Of a DNA stretch of 64,000 nucleotides, positions 10,070 to 21,061 are shown piece after piece (positions within the stretch are counted from its first letter, which is position 1; each line of letters starts with the position of its first letter). Below the pieces are notes generated by a model. That model saw only the letters and a program-made list of their open reading frames with translations, was not told the origin of the DNA and searched no databases. Origin of the DNA: Apricaphanius iberus (lineage: Eukaryota > Chordata > Actinopteri > Cyprinodontiformes > Aphaniidae); NCBI GenBank assembly GCA_028564705.1, contig JAPXFQ010002811.1, positions 1,550,001 through 1,614,000 on the forward strand, in the 5' to 3' direction. A program made the translations under genes and the position numbers.

Positions 10070-12269
10070 TCACATGTTGAGCCTTGACAATAAAAAACAC
10101 TCCAACAGAGAATACCCAAACATGCCCAGAACCAAACCCACTCCACAGTAAATGAAGAGACCAAAACTCGGATCTGCTTTGTTGAATTCAACTTCTGCAA
10201 TAGAAAGTTTAAAATATTATAAATCATCCTTGCCTCAGTGAAATATTTAGGTAGTATTTTCAGTTTTCATAATATTTACTGAAAACATAAAAGCTTTACC
10301 CCAGATTCTTGTTTTAGGTGTCTCGGGTGCGAGATGCTCCACAGTGCAGGAGTAGATGTCCCCCTCACTCGGTGTAAAGGTCAAAGTTGAGAACTGGTGG
10401 AAGGTCTGATCATTATTGGGAGCATATTAACTGAGAGACACTCCCTTCACAACTGCGAGGCCATTTTTAGTCCAGCTGACTTTGATGGAAGTTGGGTAGA
10501 AATTATTCGCCAAGCAGACGAGGCTGTTTTCTACACCAGGTTCTACCTCTCTTGATGGGAAGATTATGCTTTCTGGAGGGTCTAAAGAAGGTCAATAGAC
10601 AAGCAAAGGTTTCATCAACATTTGTTCACTAATTTTAAAATAGGAAATGACCATTGAGATATATTTACCTTTTTCTTCAGATTTAGGATTTATTTCATGT
10701 TTAAGTAATTCTTGTAAGGTTTGACGCATTATTTTGTTTTCTAGAGCATCTTTAAGGAGACCAAACGCAGTCACAATCGGTCGTGGATCAGCATCGATAA
10801 AGGTGGGAACAGTGAACACAACCTCCTTTCTTTGGAAATCAATGTAAAAAAACTGTTCACCGTCAAACTCAGACTGTACCTCAGTGGTCCCATTCACAAA
10901 GCAGCCCACAAAATAAATTATTTCATGGGGAACTGAAAAACAATACAGCGGAATGAAACAGTTCCTGTGTTAGGTATATGTTGACAAACTTTTACATTTC
11001 CTAAATCTAATTCTCTTTTTATTCCTCTTTAAAGGAGACATATTATGACTATTTTTCCACAATTTAAAATAGGTCTAAGAGTTCCAGAAAACATGTTTCT
11101 TAAGTTGTTTCCTGAAAATAACTTGTAGGAAACAATAGTTACCAACCTGTATTTCTCTCTGTTTCAGATAAATAACTCAAGACATGATAAAAAATGTACA
11201 CCATAAAGGTTGCAATTACTCTGTCGGTGTTAATAATAATAATACAGATAGGAGCACTGCTCTTCAGTGACCTGGATCTGTGGACAGGTTGTACTGTAAA
11301 CTACTGAATTTCCCCTCATGGGATCAATAAAGTATTTTTGATTTAATTGAAAATTAACCCAAAATATTTTTATTCTGATAATTCCACTCCCCAATGTTTC
11401 TGTGTGAGAACCTGATACTCAGAGAATTCAGCAAAAATACTTCTGAATGCTTATTGAAGAAATGACTTTAAGTTAAAAGAATAGATTTAACTGCTTACCT
11501 GGCACTCTGATATATTCCTGAGACGCTGACTCTAAAGCCTTCCAGCTCCATCAGCTGACTCCAGCTCTCTAGCACCGCAGAGATCCCGCTCTTTGAGCTC
11601 CGTGCGGGGGCAGGTCTTCAGCCTTCCCCGCCCTTACCGCCAGCATCTTACCATAAAAAATAAAGCCAACCCATGCCGCTCTTCTGTCGTCTTGCACTGG
11701 GACCCGATAAAGTATTTTGAGCTCTTTTGGGCAGCCAAAAACGGATCATTTTACGTGGAGCTGCAACATGGTGTTTCCAAATCTGAACAAGTGCTTTCCA
11801 ATCAGAAACTGTTGTTTACTGCTGTACCTAGTGGGTGGAGACAGCAATCACCTGGTGGGTGGAGGCAGCTCTGAGGAGGTGTGGATATTCCAATATTCCG
11901 GCTTTTGACGTAGAAAGCCGGACAGATTTTGAACAGCTCAATTAGAGACTGAATGCAGGATCAATTAAGAAAATCTTCTCAATCATCTCTCACTCAAAAC
12001 AGCATGGATGTTTTTTCCCCCAAATTTATATGTATGTATGTGCACCAGAGACACACAATAACACCCCAAATCCCAGGAAAAGTGATTTTTTTTTCATAAT
12101 ATGTCTCCTTTAAGAGAAACTGGTAAATTTTAACCCAATTTTGTACTTGCAATAATATTTTAAACAAATATTTATTTTCATTATATCAAAATACATTAAA
12201 AGGAGTCTTACTTTGAGAGACGACACAAGAGGTGTTGAGAATGAAGAAAAGGAGAGCAGAGCACTTCAT
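10070..12269 (-). pseudogene. MHC class II alpha chain pseudogene (alpha-A)
   Basis: Four exons with normal splice sites: 12269-12212 (signal peptide, MKCSALLFFILNTSC), 10932-10669 (alpha1), 10581-10300 (alpha2 Ig domain) and 10194-10070 (connecting peptide/membrane). Two lesions: an in-frame TAA at 10429-10427 where alpha-B has Arg (SLS-stop-Y), and a net 2-nt insertion in the membrane exon (around 10102-10127). The insertion shifts out of the frame that would read SVGVFFIVK and ends the protein at 10070. The alpha1 domain also lost its second cysteine (NKIMRQ versus NKKWCS in alpha-B), leaving the first unpaired. The Ig cysteines (SLVCLAN, YSCTVEH) remain. Intron 1 holds an inverted-repeat element. 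The lesions are few, so decay looks recent; a truncated secreted alpha1 fragment cannot be excluded from sequence alone. Confidence 0.88.
11029..12113. mobile_element. Non-autonomous DNA element in intron 1 of alpha-A
   Basis: Inverted ends TTAAAGGAGACATATTATGA (11029-11048 and, reversed, 12094-12113) bound about 1.1 kb. The interior is CG-richer than the surroundings and carries short open frames with no transposase motif I recognise. The alpha-B gene lacks this insert, which explains the length difference of intron 1 (about 1.28 kb versus 0.2 kb). Confidence 0.72.
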
Positions 12270-12385
12270 GTCTGGATGGTTAGTAAATGAAAACAAACTG
12301 TCAGCCTGATGCATGGCCTGCCTTTCCTTGTAGGCGTTGCTAGGGCAGGATTTTATAATGAAACATGTGACCATAATTGTAAAAA
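12270..12385 (-). promoter_or_regulatory. Alpha-A promoter with candidate class II X box
   Basis: About 65 bp upstream of the alpha-A ATG, on the minus strand, CCTAGCAACGCC (12344-12333) matches the first half of the MHC class II X box (CCTAGCAACAG type, the RFX/CIITA site). A clean Y box (inverted CCAAT) at the usual distance was not found. The same region is duplicated at 19230-19345 with a weaker X motif. Confidence 0.42.
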
Positions 12386-13578
12386 AAAAACAAATGAATC
12401 ACAAGATTTCTAAACACAACCAAAGTAATAATTTAACAACAGGCACACTGAAGACATCAAAAACTTTAAATCAGATGTTAAACCTGTAAAATGCATCAAA
12501 CTATTGGACAACTACTTTTTAAGGCATTTTGTGAACTTTAAAATAAAACATTGTAGCTTTAACACTCGAAACACAATGTGAGAAGGCCTGCAGTGAGGTT
12601 GGCTTCAGATTTATCATCTAATTTGGCTGACAATACCAGAAAGAAAGTTACATAGAAAACAGCTGCGACAGAGTAAAATGAAAGTTTAGTTGTAGGATTG
12701 CTTAAAAGAAAAATATAGTAACAAAAAAATGATTCTCCAGTCATGGTAGGTATACTGTGAATTAAATGCACCTTCCAGAATGTTGCATCTCTATCTCTAA
12801 GTATGTCTCTGTCGGGTAAACCTACATGTAAGCTAATTTGTAAACATTCCATGACATAATTCAGTCTGGATATGTTTTTTGTATATTATTTTGTAGATTA
12901 TAAAGAAAGACAAGAACAGACACTTTTCTTCAAATGCCCCTTTTGTTTCCAATGTTTCGGTCAAGGACTTGATGTCAGGTTACGTGGATTGTGGCTTCAT
13001 GCTCAGTGGTATTTCATTTGATTTAAAATTCTTTTTAAATTTAACACAAAATATACTTTTAAGAGAAATATACACACAGAAAGTGCAAATAAATCTTCAG
13101 CATTTATTGTCTTTGCATGTTTGCTTTAGCAGGTGCAAGGTAACTGTTAGTTTTATCAGCATTAATAATTAGAAGATTGATTTAGCAAAATGGCTGAGTG
13201 TTTCGACAGTATTTTTATAGAGACATTAAATATGCATAAAATAAAAGACATAAACTGTGCATTTGTAAAGTCCTGGTGGTGAACTGGCAAAAAATTACGA
13301 AGATTTTTGCTGTTACATAAATATGCTGCTGTAGTGTTTAATGCTTTAGTGCTTCAGTGTTTTTTCTGCAGGAAAGTTTGAAAAGTGAATCTATTTGGTG
13401 AGATAAAAAAAACACCAAGAGGCACCTGAAGGCTAGAAGTCTCTCAAATGTGGGATCAGGAACTATTTCTGATAGTTAGTAGGTATATTTGGGGTTCTGA
13501 AAACATAATTCTGACTAGAATGAAGAATCCAACATGTCCCACAATGTGCAGGATCGATGTCTTGCCAACATTTCCAGA

Positions 13579-16500
13579 TTAAAGGGTTTCTTCTGGACAT
13601 ACATCCTAAAGAACAAACAAATAATGTTATTAATGAGTTATATCCATGTGTAAGTGTTTCAGATAAAGAGGAGATTTACCTCTGTTGTAGGCACCGCCAC
13701 ATGCTCTACATTTAGAAAAGAAGTAAACAAAAAATAGATTTGAAAATGTTTCAATTAAACTGATTAAAACATATTTATAATTTAGATACTAAAGTCAGTC
13801 TGAAAAGCATTTTGTAGATAAAAGTGAAATATTGTCTTACCAACTGAATGTTTCTTGTAGTAGATGAATGCAGTAATAGAGAACAAAAAACCTGTAAGCA
13901 TCCCGGCTGAACCAACAATAATCTTATTCCTCCTTGAACCAGGCTCCGGCTCTAAAAGGAGATTTATCATAGATAATAACTTATATCGAAATGCTTCACA
14001 GTTGTTTCAGTGTTTGGTTCTATGTTTTTATTTTAACAATTTAGAGAGGAAGTTAAACAACATAAACCAGTCGAAAACAAGCTCATCTGCCCAGTCTGAC
14101 ATGGATTGGTTACAAAGTGATCAAATAAATCTAATCATCTTCAGAATTATAATGTGGGGAAAAAAGGATTAATATGCATAATATTTTTTCATAAGGAAAG
14201 ATCATCTAAAAAATCTGGAACAATCTCTGATTAGCTACATATATTGAAAGTAGGAGTAGTAGAAGAATAAACTGGTTTATTTAGTCATGTAAAAAATAGT
14301 TTTTGTCTGTGTACAGACATTCTTACCCCAGTCACAAAGCTAATGAGCCTATGAAGCTCCAGAGAACATAAAAAACTGGAACTTGGTTTGACAATAAGAT
14401 GGATAAACAATTATATTTACCTCTCACTTTTTGTATTAGGCAATAACATTTTAATAATTCACTGTAAGTGCCTGGCATTTTCAGTAATAGGGTTTAAAAC
14501 AAAGCAGTGGCATTGTAAGAGGGAAGTGTAAAAACTCTCAGGAAAGTCAAACAAAAATCTGCAGTTTTGTCTCACCCCACTGAAGTGTCAACCACATGAC
14601 CGGTAAAATACTGCTGTTCTCTGTTAGTTCTCACAGTTAGTTTTACACTTGAAATCCAGTAATTTTCTATTTAATTACAGCAATTTGTTCTTTTAGTGGG
14701 ATGTTATGTGTATACTTTATTAGTAGGGTTGGTATATTTCGTGTATGCATTATGTACACTGAAGAAAAATATAAAAGCAACACTTTTTTTTTTGCTACCA
14801 TTTTTTAGGAGATGAACTCAAAGGTCTAAAAATTTTTATATATGCACAAAATAACCATTTCTCTCAAATATTGTTCACAAATCTGTCTAAATCGGCAACA
14901 GCGAGCCCTTCTCCTTTGCTGAGATAATCCATCCCACCTGTTGTAGGAATTATTGTTGCAGTTATAGGCTTTTTTATTAATCACTCACAGTACCTAGATA
15001 AAACATTAGTGAACAGTCACATGTGTGCCACATCAAGATGCTGATTAGACAGCATGATTATTGCGCAGGTGTGCCTTAGACTGGCCACAATAAAAGGCCA
15101 CACTGAAATGTTTAGTTGTATGACACAGCACAATGTCACAGATGTCGCAAGTTTTGAGGCAGCGTGCAATTGGCCCGATGAGAACGACGAGCATGCAGTT
15201 GAGCTTCCCTGAGACGGTTTCTGACAGTTTGTGCAGAAATTCCTGGTTATGCAAACCAATTGTTTCAGCAGGTGTCTGAGTGGCTGGTCTTAGACGATCT
15301 TGGAGGTGAACCTGCTGGATGTGGAGGTCCCGGGCTGGTGTGGTTTCATGTGGTCTACGGTTGTGAGGCTGGTTGGATGTACTGCCATATTCTCTGAAAC
15401 GCCTTTGGAGACGACTCTTGGTGGAGAAATTAACATTCAATGCAGGAGCAACAGATCTGGTTGGCATTCCTGCTGTCAGCATGCCAATTGCACGCTCCCT
15501 CACTGCTTGCGACATCTGTGGCATTGTGTTGTGTCATACAATTGAACATTTCAGAGTGGCCTTTTATTGTGGCCATTCTAAGGCAGACCTGTGCAATTAC
15601 CATGGTGTCTAATCAGCATCATGATGTGGCACACCTGTGAGGTGGGATGAATTATCTCAGCAAAGGTGAAGTGCTGGTATAACAGATTTAGGCATATTTG
15701 TGAACAACATTTGAGATAAATTGTTATTCTATGTATGTTGAAAATGTTTCAGATCTTTGAGTTCATCTCATAAAAATGGGAGGACAAACAAAAGAGTCGC
15801 ATTTATATTTTTGTTCATCTTTATTATCTGTTCTCCCGCAGATGTCCTTACCGCAGTCATAAAGCTTGGGATCCCTGAGGCTTGCATGCTCCACCACGTA
15901 GGTGTTAATAGTTAAATACTGCAATTTGTTCTTTTAGTGGGATGTTATGTGTATACTGGATTATTGGGGTCAGTACATTTCCTGTACACATTATATATTA
16001 ATTGAATATCTATCTGAATATAACTGTAAATTTAGGAAATATTTAAAAAGTTCCAACTGAGTGCAAACAAAATTAAGTGTTTTTTCTGTTATCCTGCAGG
16101 TGTCCTCACCCCAGTGATAAAGCTTGGGCTCCTTGAGGCTTGCATGCTCCACCATGCAGGTGATCTTCTCTCCAGGTTTGGGTGTAAACTCCAGGTAAGA
16201 GTGAATCTGATAGAGCCAGTTCCCATTGGGCAGCTCGTCAGTAGGTGTCACATCAGATGTGACTTTCTTTCCATCTCGCAGCCACTTCACCCTGATTTGT
16301 TTTGGATAGAAGTCGTACGCGCTGCAGATGAGCATGTGTGAATGTTGACTGTACTCTGCCGTAGCTGATCTCAACCAAACGTAAGGCTCCACTAGGAAAA
16401 ACATGCACGAGACACAAAAGCAGAAAGTTACTGGTGTAATTTGTTGTGTTCAATACTCAGGAGCATTGCTAGACGTAAGGCTCTACTGGGGCACATGTTC

Positions 16501-17865
16501 TCACGGCTGCTGTTACTTGCATTTATCTGTCTCATCTATTCTAGGGTTAATGAAGATGAGATGATATTGTGAGAATTAAATAATTGTAGGTCTCATTCAA
16601 GTTTTTGAAAAAGGGTGGAGTTATTTTTCTACTTTATTGATATTTAACATACTAATTTTGGCGGGCATAATTATCCAACCTGATAGAATTTGTATCCCCT
16701 CTAAAAAGGACTGTGAGTACCCCACTGATTGACTGTTTTAGTTAAAAATTTCCTTGGATTTTGACCATTTGATCTTATAAATTTGGAGAGGTTTGGCCCT
16801 TGTTTAATAAAGTAACAAGGTGAATACATAATCATACAGGTAAAGGAGTAGTAGAAATACAGCAATGAAAAGTCTTAAATCAAAAATAAAAGTATCGCTC
16901 TGGTATAACAGTGCTGTTTTGGTTTCATGTATTGAAAAGCAAAACATAAAAACAACATTTACGCAATTGGGCGTTATTTACGTCACAACGCATTTTTGAG
17001 TAAAAAGAGCCGTACCCTAAAATTCACACGTTCAAACAACAGGTGATATACACTTTATTTTTGATATAGATGGCTTGCCATAGGTAATATCTACCTTTGC
17101 ACGGCATCTTTTCCCTTTGAGTCCTGGCGCTACATAAATGTACATCACAATGCGCAAATTTCTAAAGACTTTTTGTTAGAGCATATATTATCCTTAATCT
17201 GACTTTATAAATTTGTCATGGATATTTGACTTCTGTCCCTGTTGTTTGCTTCACTCCTTCCCTGCTGTTCCTGCTGGTAACCAGGGCACAGACCTCTTTT
17301 AATGGGGCAACTGCTATTGTCAATACTTATATCCATCCAGGGAAGAAATAACCATGACTTAGATTTCTCTTCTGTTGTCCTGAGTGTGAATTACCTGATG
17401 TTAGTAGTCCTTTGTATGCCAGTGGAGCATTTTTTCTGCATAGGTTTGTTTTCCATATCTGGTGGTTCATAAACACTCGATCTTTGTTTAGCTCTTTGGC
17501 ATATTCTTCTGTTGTTTTTGTGTATCCAATAATTTTCCCCACGGTGCTATTGTATTGTACCTCCAACAGTTTGTTGAAGTAAACCTGGTCTAGGAGCACG
17601 GCATCATGACCATCGCCTGTGCTAAACTGGCAACGTTCCATTAAATAGAAATAGAACGCACCTAAAAATGAGGAAATCCTTTCACTGAAATGGCAAATAA
17701 TGAATGATAATAAAAGGCATTTTAGATCTAAAACAAAAAAGAAGCTACAGTGATTTACTTAATTTGGAGAGCAACAAGAATAAAGATCACATTGACTTAA
17801 AGTCACTTACCTCCTGGTGAAAGGGCCATACAAAGCATCAGAAAAACAAAGCAGCCCTGAGCCAT
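13579..17865 (-). CDS. MHC class II antigen beta chain (beta-2)
   Basis: Six exons: 17865-17811 (signal), 17661-17395 (beta1), 16391-16110 (beta2 Ig), 13951-13841 (connecting peptide/TM), 13705-13680 and 13605-13579 (cytoplasmic tail). All have GT-AG ends and phase 1 until the last junction; 255 aa with no stop. Beta1 has the paired cysteines (MERC, TNLC) and an N-glycosylation site NST. The Ig domain has LICSAYDFYP and KITCMVEHAS. The TM segment has a GSAGMLTG glycine motif followed by YYKKHS. The product is a type I membrane chain that pairs with an alpha chain to present peptide. The beta1 domain differs from beta-3 at roughly a third of positions, the Ig domain at about six. Intron 2 carries an 862-bp insert, and intron 3 a 1.07-kb transposon plus a partial exon copy. 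Expression would require splicing across these; the frame is intact. Confidence 0.9.
14322..14366 (-). pseudogene. Relic of a beta2-domain exon end inside intron 3 of beta-2
   Basis: On the minus strand, AGCTTTGTGACTGGG|GTAAG resembles the end of the beta2-domain exon and its donor (AGCTTTATGACTGGG|GTGAG), preceded by diverged exon sequence. The same relic sits at 21804-21850 in beta-3, so it predates the duplication. Confidence 0.55.
14757..15821 (-). mobile_element. Internally deleted Tc1-like element with long inverted repeats
   Basis: TA flanks both ends (14755-14756, 15822-15823). The termini are inverted, sharing GAA(G/C)AAAAATATAAA, and similarity between the arms extends for several hundred bp (GCGACATCTGTG and AAAGGCCAC blocks on both). 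A minus-strand frame at 15524-15045 starts like a Tc1-family transposase: MPQMSQAVRERAIGML, then STKSRLQRRFREYGSTSN, an N-terminal helix-turn-helix. It then runs into the opposite arm, with no DDE catalytic core. The element is dead and lies in intron 3 of beta-2; beta-3 lacks it. Confidence 0.82.
15828..15899 (-). pseudogene. Partial duplicate of beta-2 exon 3 (last about 60 bp) plus intron
   Basis: Matches the 3' end of the true beta2-domain exon and following intron at 16086-16160 (GGCTTGCATGCTCCACCA shared). It then breaks off into intron sequence that repeats again at 15905-16060. It keeps a GTAAGG donor-like site but no acceptor, so it is a non-functional exon fragment. Confidence 0.8.
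16458..17319. mobile_element. hAT-type non-autonomous insert in intron 2 of beta-2
   Basis: 862 bp flanked by an exact 8-bp direct repeat TCAATACT (16450-16457 and 17320-17327). The allied intron of beta-3 has this site once (TCAATACT at 22692-22699) and is only 127 bp long. An 8-bp target duplication is typical of hAT transposons. Ends are only weakly inverted (CAGGAGCATTGC / CAATAGCAGTTGC) and no transposase is seen. Confidence 0.78.
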
Positions 17866-19206
17866 GTTGTCAGAATAACAACAGAGATCTAACTGAGCGC
17901 TAACTGGTTCTGTGCTGTATCTGCAGCAATGAGGAAGTAAAGCAACAGATTTACAAATATTATTTTGTCTGGGCAGGTGTGATGTTCCTGCTAATCTGTA
18001 AATTTTCTTTTTTATTATTCTGTTACTGTCAAATAATATATTTGTGACTATTTACATACAGTTTTAGAGGTTTGATGTCAGAAATAAAAGTTTGTTTAGC
18101 CACAGAAGCTTTGATAAGGCATTTACTGCATCTTTTTTTTGCATTGTGGTAATGTGGAGCTTTTACAGTGTTAAATAAATTCCAGTTAATGGAATATCAG
18201 TATAAATGCAGTTATGAGGGTGAAAGTTTAATTGAAAAGCAATAAATTACTTTGTCAAAGTGGCAGGAAGAGAACATAATGTGCAATGTGTACCTATCCA
18301 TGAGGGGACATTTGGAATAAGGTGCTTCAATCAGGGGAGACCAATAGCCAACTGTTTTGCCTACATGCAAATTGCTGTGTTGCAGCAACTGTCAGGGCAC
18401 AATGCCCTGAATATGGCGTCACCACATTCAGGGCACGGTAGCTGCAGTACCATTCTGTACAGGTTTTTTTTTTGTTTTTTGTTTTTCTGGCAGGCATAGG
18501 GAAGGTGGTGAGAACTGATGTTAAGATGAAAGGAGCTCAATTCAAGGCAATCCTGGAAGAAAACCTGTTAGAAAGTGCAGAGCTACAACACACTGCTTTA
18601 CTTCCCAATATATTAATGCGCTACAATGGTCCAGTCAAAGTCCAGACCTAAATTCAATGTAAAAAATCTGGGACAAGACATGAAAATTAATGTTCACAGA
18701 CTCTCTCCATCCAATATGTCTGAGCTAGGTTTTTCAGATGTGCTTCATCACAAAGTGTGAATCTCTTTTAAACAAACTTTGCAGTGTTAGGGAGAAGAAA
18801 GGGGTTTTCATATGACACACCGCGCTGGCATATTAGTGAAATATATCAGTGTGAAAATCTTCTCCAGTGAAATATTCTGTTCCTCCTTTGTTGAGAGCAC
18901 GCACTGCAGCCAGAGGGGCGGATCTGACCGTCTTCACGGTACTTCTGTTTGATTTGTCACTGAAATGATGACAGGTACTCATGTCAAAGTTGCTACTGTA
19001 TTAAACGTCCAGTAAATGAATTAATAAAAATAAACATGGTCTTGTGTTTCATCTTGGTTTTGTTTTTTTACAAAGTTTGGTGTTTGTTGTAATCACCAAG
19101 AAAATCGACGCCTGAGTCATATTCCCTAAAACCTGACGGATATCAGCAACCAAACACAGTTTCTCTTCACATCGTGTTTATTTATATATATTTTTATCCC
19201 CAATGT
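17866..19206. other. 5' flank of beta-2 and spacer left by loss of an alpha gene
   Basis: Contains the beta-2 promoter region (no clear X/Y boxes found), sequence collinear with 23600-24030 upstream of beta-3, and a Tc1 fragment. By the order of the array an alpha gene body should lie here, but no alpha1, alpha2 or membrane exon is recognisable. Confidence 0.6.
18600..18800 (+). mobile_element. Tc1 transposase C-terminal fragment, degenerate
   Basis: In one plus-strand frame the sequence reads like the conserved Tc1 block WSSQSPDLNS, followed after a stop by decayed ENLWQD-like codons and then RLSPSNMSEL. A parallel fragment lies at 23890-24040, so the insertion predates the beta duplication. 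Confidence 0.65.
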
Positions 19207-19345
19207 TAAAAGAGAGCAGAGCACTTCATGTCTGGATTGTTAGTAAACGAAAACAGACTGTCTGCCTGATGGCGGATCACCTTTCTTTGTAGGCGTTGTC
19301 AAGAAGGGATTTTACAAAGAAACATCCGACTATGATAGTTAAAAA
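19207..19345 (-). pseudogene. MHC class II alpha remnant: promoter and first bases of exon 1
   Basis: On the minus strand the alpha 5' flank and ATGAAGTGCTCTGCTCTC (start 19229) match alpha-A almost base for base. Homology stops after about 20 nt of exon 1 and passes into unrelated sequence. No further alpha exons follow. The third alpha gene of the array has therefore been deleted, leaving only its start. Confidence 0.82.
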
Positions 19346-21061
19346 AAACCCCAGCACCATAGGATTTCTAATTTAACAATAAGCATGTCGAAGACATCAA
19401 ACACATTAGATCAGATGTGTAAGCTGTAAAATGTATAAAACAATAGGAAAACTATTTTTTAGGCATTCTGTGACCTTTAAAATGAAACAGTGTAGCTTTA
19501 ATCCTCGAAACACAATGTGAGAAGGCCTGCACTGAGGTTGGCTTCAGATTTATCATCTAATTTGGCTGACATTACCAGAAGGAAGTTACATGAAAAACAG
19601 CTACAACAAAGTAAAACGAAAGCTTAGTTGTAGGATTGCTTAAAACAAGTATAGTAATAAAAAAATTATTCCACAGTCATGGTAGATATAATATGAATTA
19701 ATTACACCTACCACAATGTTGCATCTCTGTCTGTAAGTGTGTATCTTACAAGTAAACCTACATTTAAGCTAATTTGTAAACATTCCATTATTTTGCAGGC
19801 CTAATTCAGAGTAGTGGATCATTTTGACCTGAATGACCCTGAATGACCCTGAACGGAAAATTTGAGCTGAAAGGTTAAGAAACAACATTCCTCAGCTCCA
19901 CCCATTATATCAGTGTTGGTGTCCCAACATGATCAAGCTCTATACGTGTGGATCTGGAGGTTCTTTGACAAAATATCAAGATAATTTATTGTTCTTGCAA
20001 ACAAAGAAAAGTCAATTAATTTATTAACATGATTTTAAGTGTATGCTAAAATTCAGGAGATTGCTGCTTTAATGTTCAGTTTTCATCGTTTTATCACTGA
20101 ACTGTCTTACAGAAGTATGAGGGATCCCACAATTTTTCACAATAAACTGAAAAATGACGTGAAAGGAAAACAGATGATCATATAATGAATTAATTAATTA
20201 AGCAAAAATAACACAATGCCGGCTGGATATGTTTCTGCATTTATACATTTTTATTTCTTTCAAATAACTGAAGACAAAAAGCAGACACTTTTCTCCACCA
20301 GCCCCTCGGTTTTCCATTGTTTTGGTCGATGACTTGTTGCTCATGCTTGTGGGTTGTGGCTTCATGCTCAGTAGTGTTTCATTTAATTTGAAAGTGTTTA
20401 AAATTTAACGCAAAATATATACATATTTATAATTAATATTATATAAGTAACATAATATATAATTTATCACTTTTAGACATATATCCAATACTCCCAGTCC
20501 TTCAGAAATGAAAAAGCCTCTCAACAAAAAATATACCTTTAAGAGAAATTTAAACATAAGATGTGAATAAATGTTAATATTTTTGCATGTTTGCTTTAGC
20601 AGGTGCAGGTTAACTGTTAGTTTTATCAACAATAATAATTAAAAGATTGATTTAGCAAAATGGTGGACTGTTTTGACAGTATTTTTTATACAGATATTAA
20701 ATGTGTTTAAAATAAAGGGCATATACTATGCATTTGTATAGTCCTAGAGGTGAATTGGCAGAAAATGACAAAGGTTTTTTGCTGTTTTACAACAAATTAG
20801 TACAGCATGATGAAATAAATCTACTGCTATAGTGCTTTAGTGTTTTTCTGCAGGAAAGTTTGAAAAGTGAATCTATTTGGTGAAATAAAAAAAAACACCA
20901 AGAGGCACCTGAAGGCTAGAAGTCTCTCAAATGTGGGATCAGGAACTATTTCTGATAGTTAGTAGGTATATTTGGGGTTCTGAAAACATAATTCTGACTA
21001 GAATGAAGAATCCAACATGTCCCACAATGTGCAGGATCGATGTCTTGCCAACATTTCCAGA

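Larger units (their letters stand above)
12270..14366. repeat. Segmental duplicate, copy 1 (alpha promoter to beta 3' half)
   Basis: Collinear with 19207-21850: alpha 5' flank, intergenic spacer, beta 3' exons and start of intron 3. Identity is moderate in the spacer (for example AAGGCCTGCAGTGAGGTTGG versus the same word with one change) and very high, with only a few substitutions seen, over about 13371-14270. Confidence 0.85.

Noticed and set aside
15045..15640. Overlapping open frames on both strands in intron 3 of beta-2
   Set aside because: They lie in the inverted arms and transposase scrap of the Tc1-like element; only the N-terminal transposase part is meaningful and the gene is dead.
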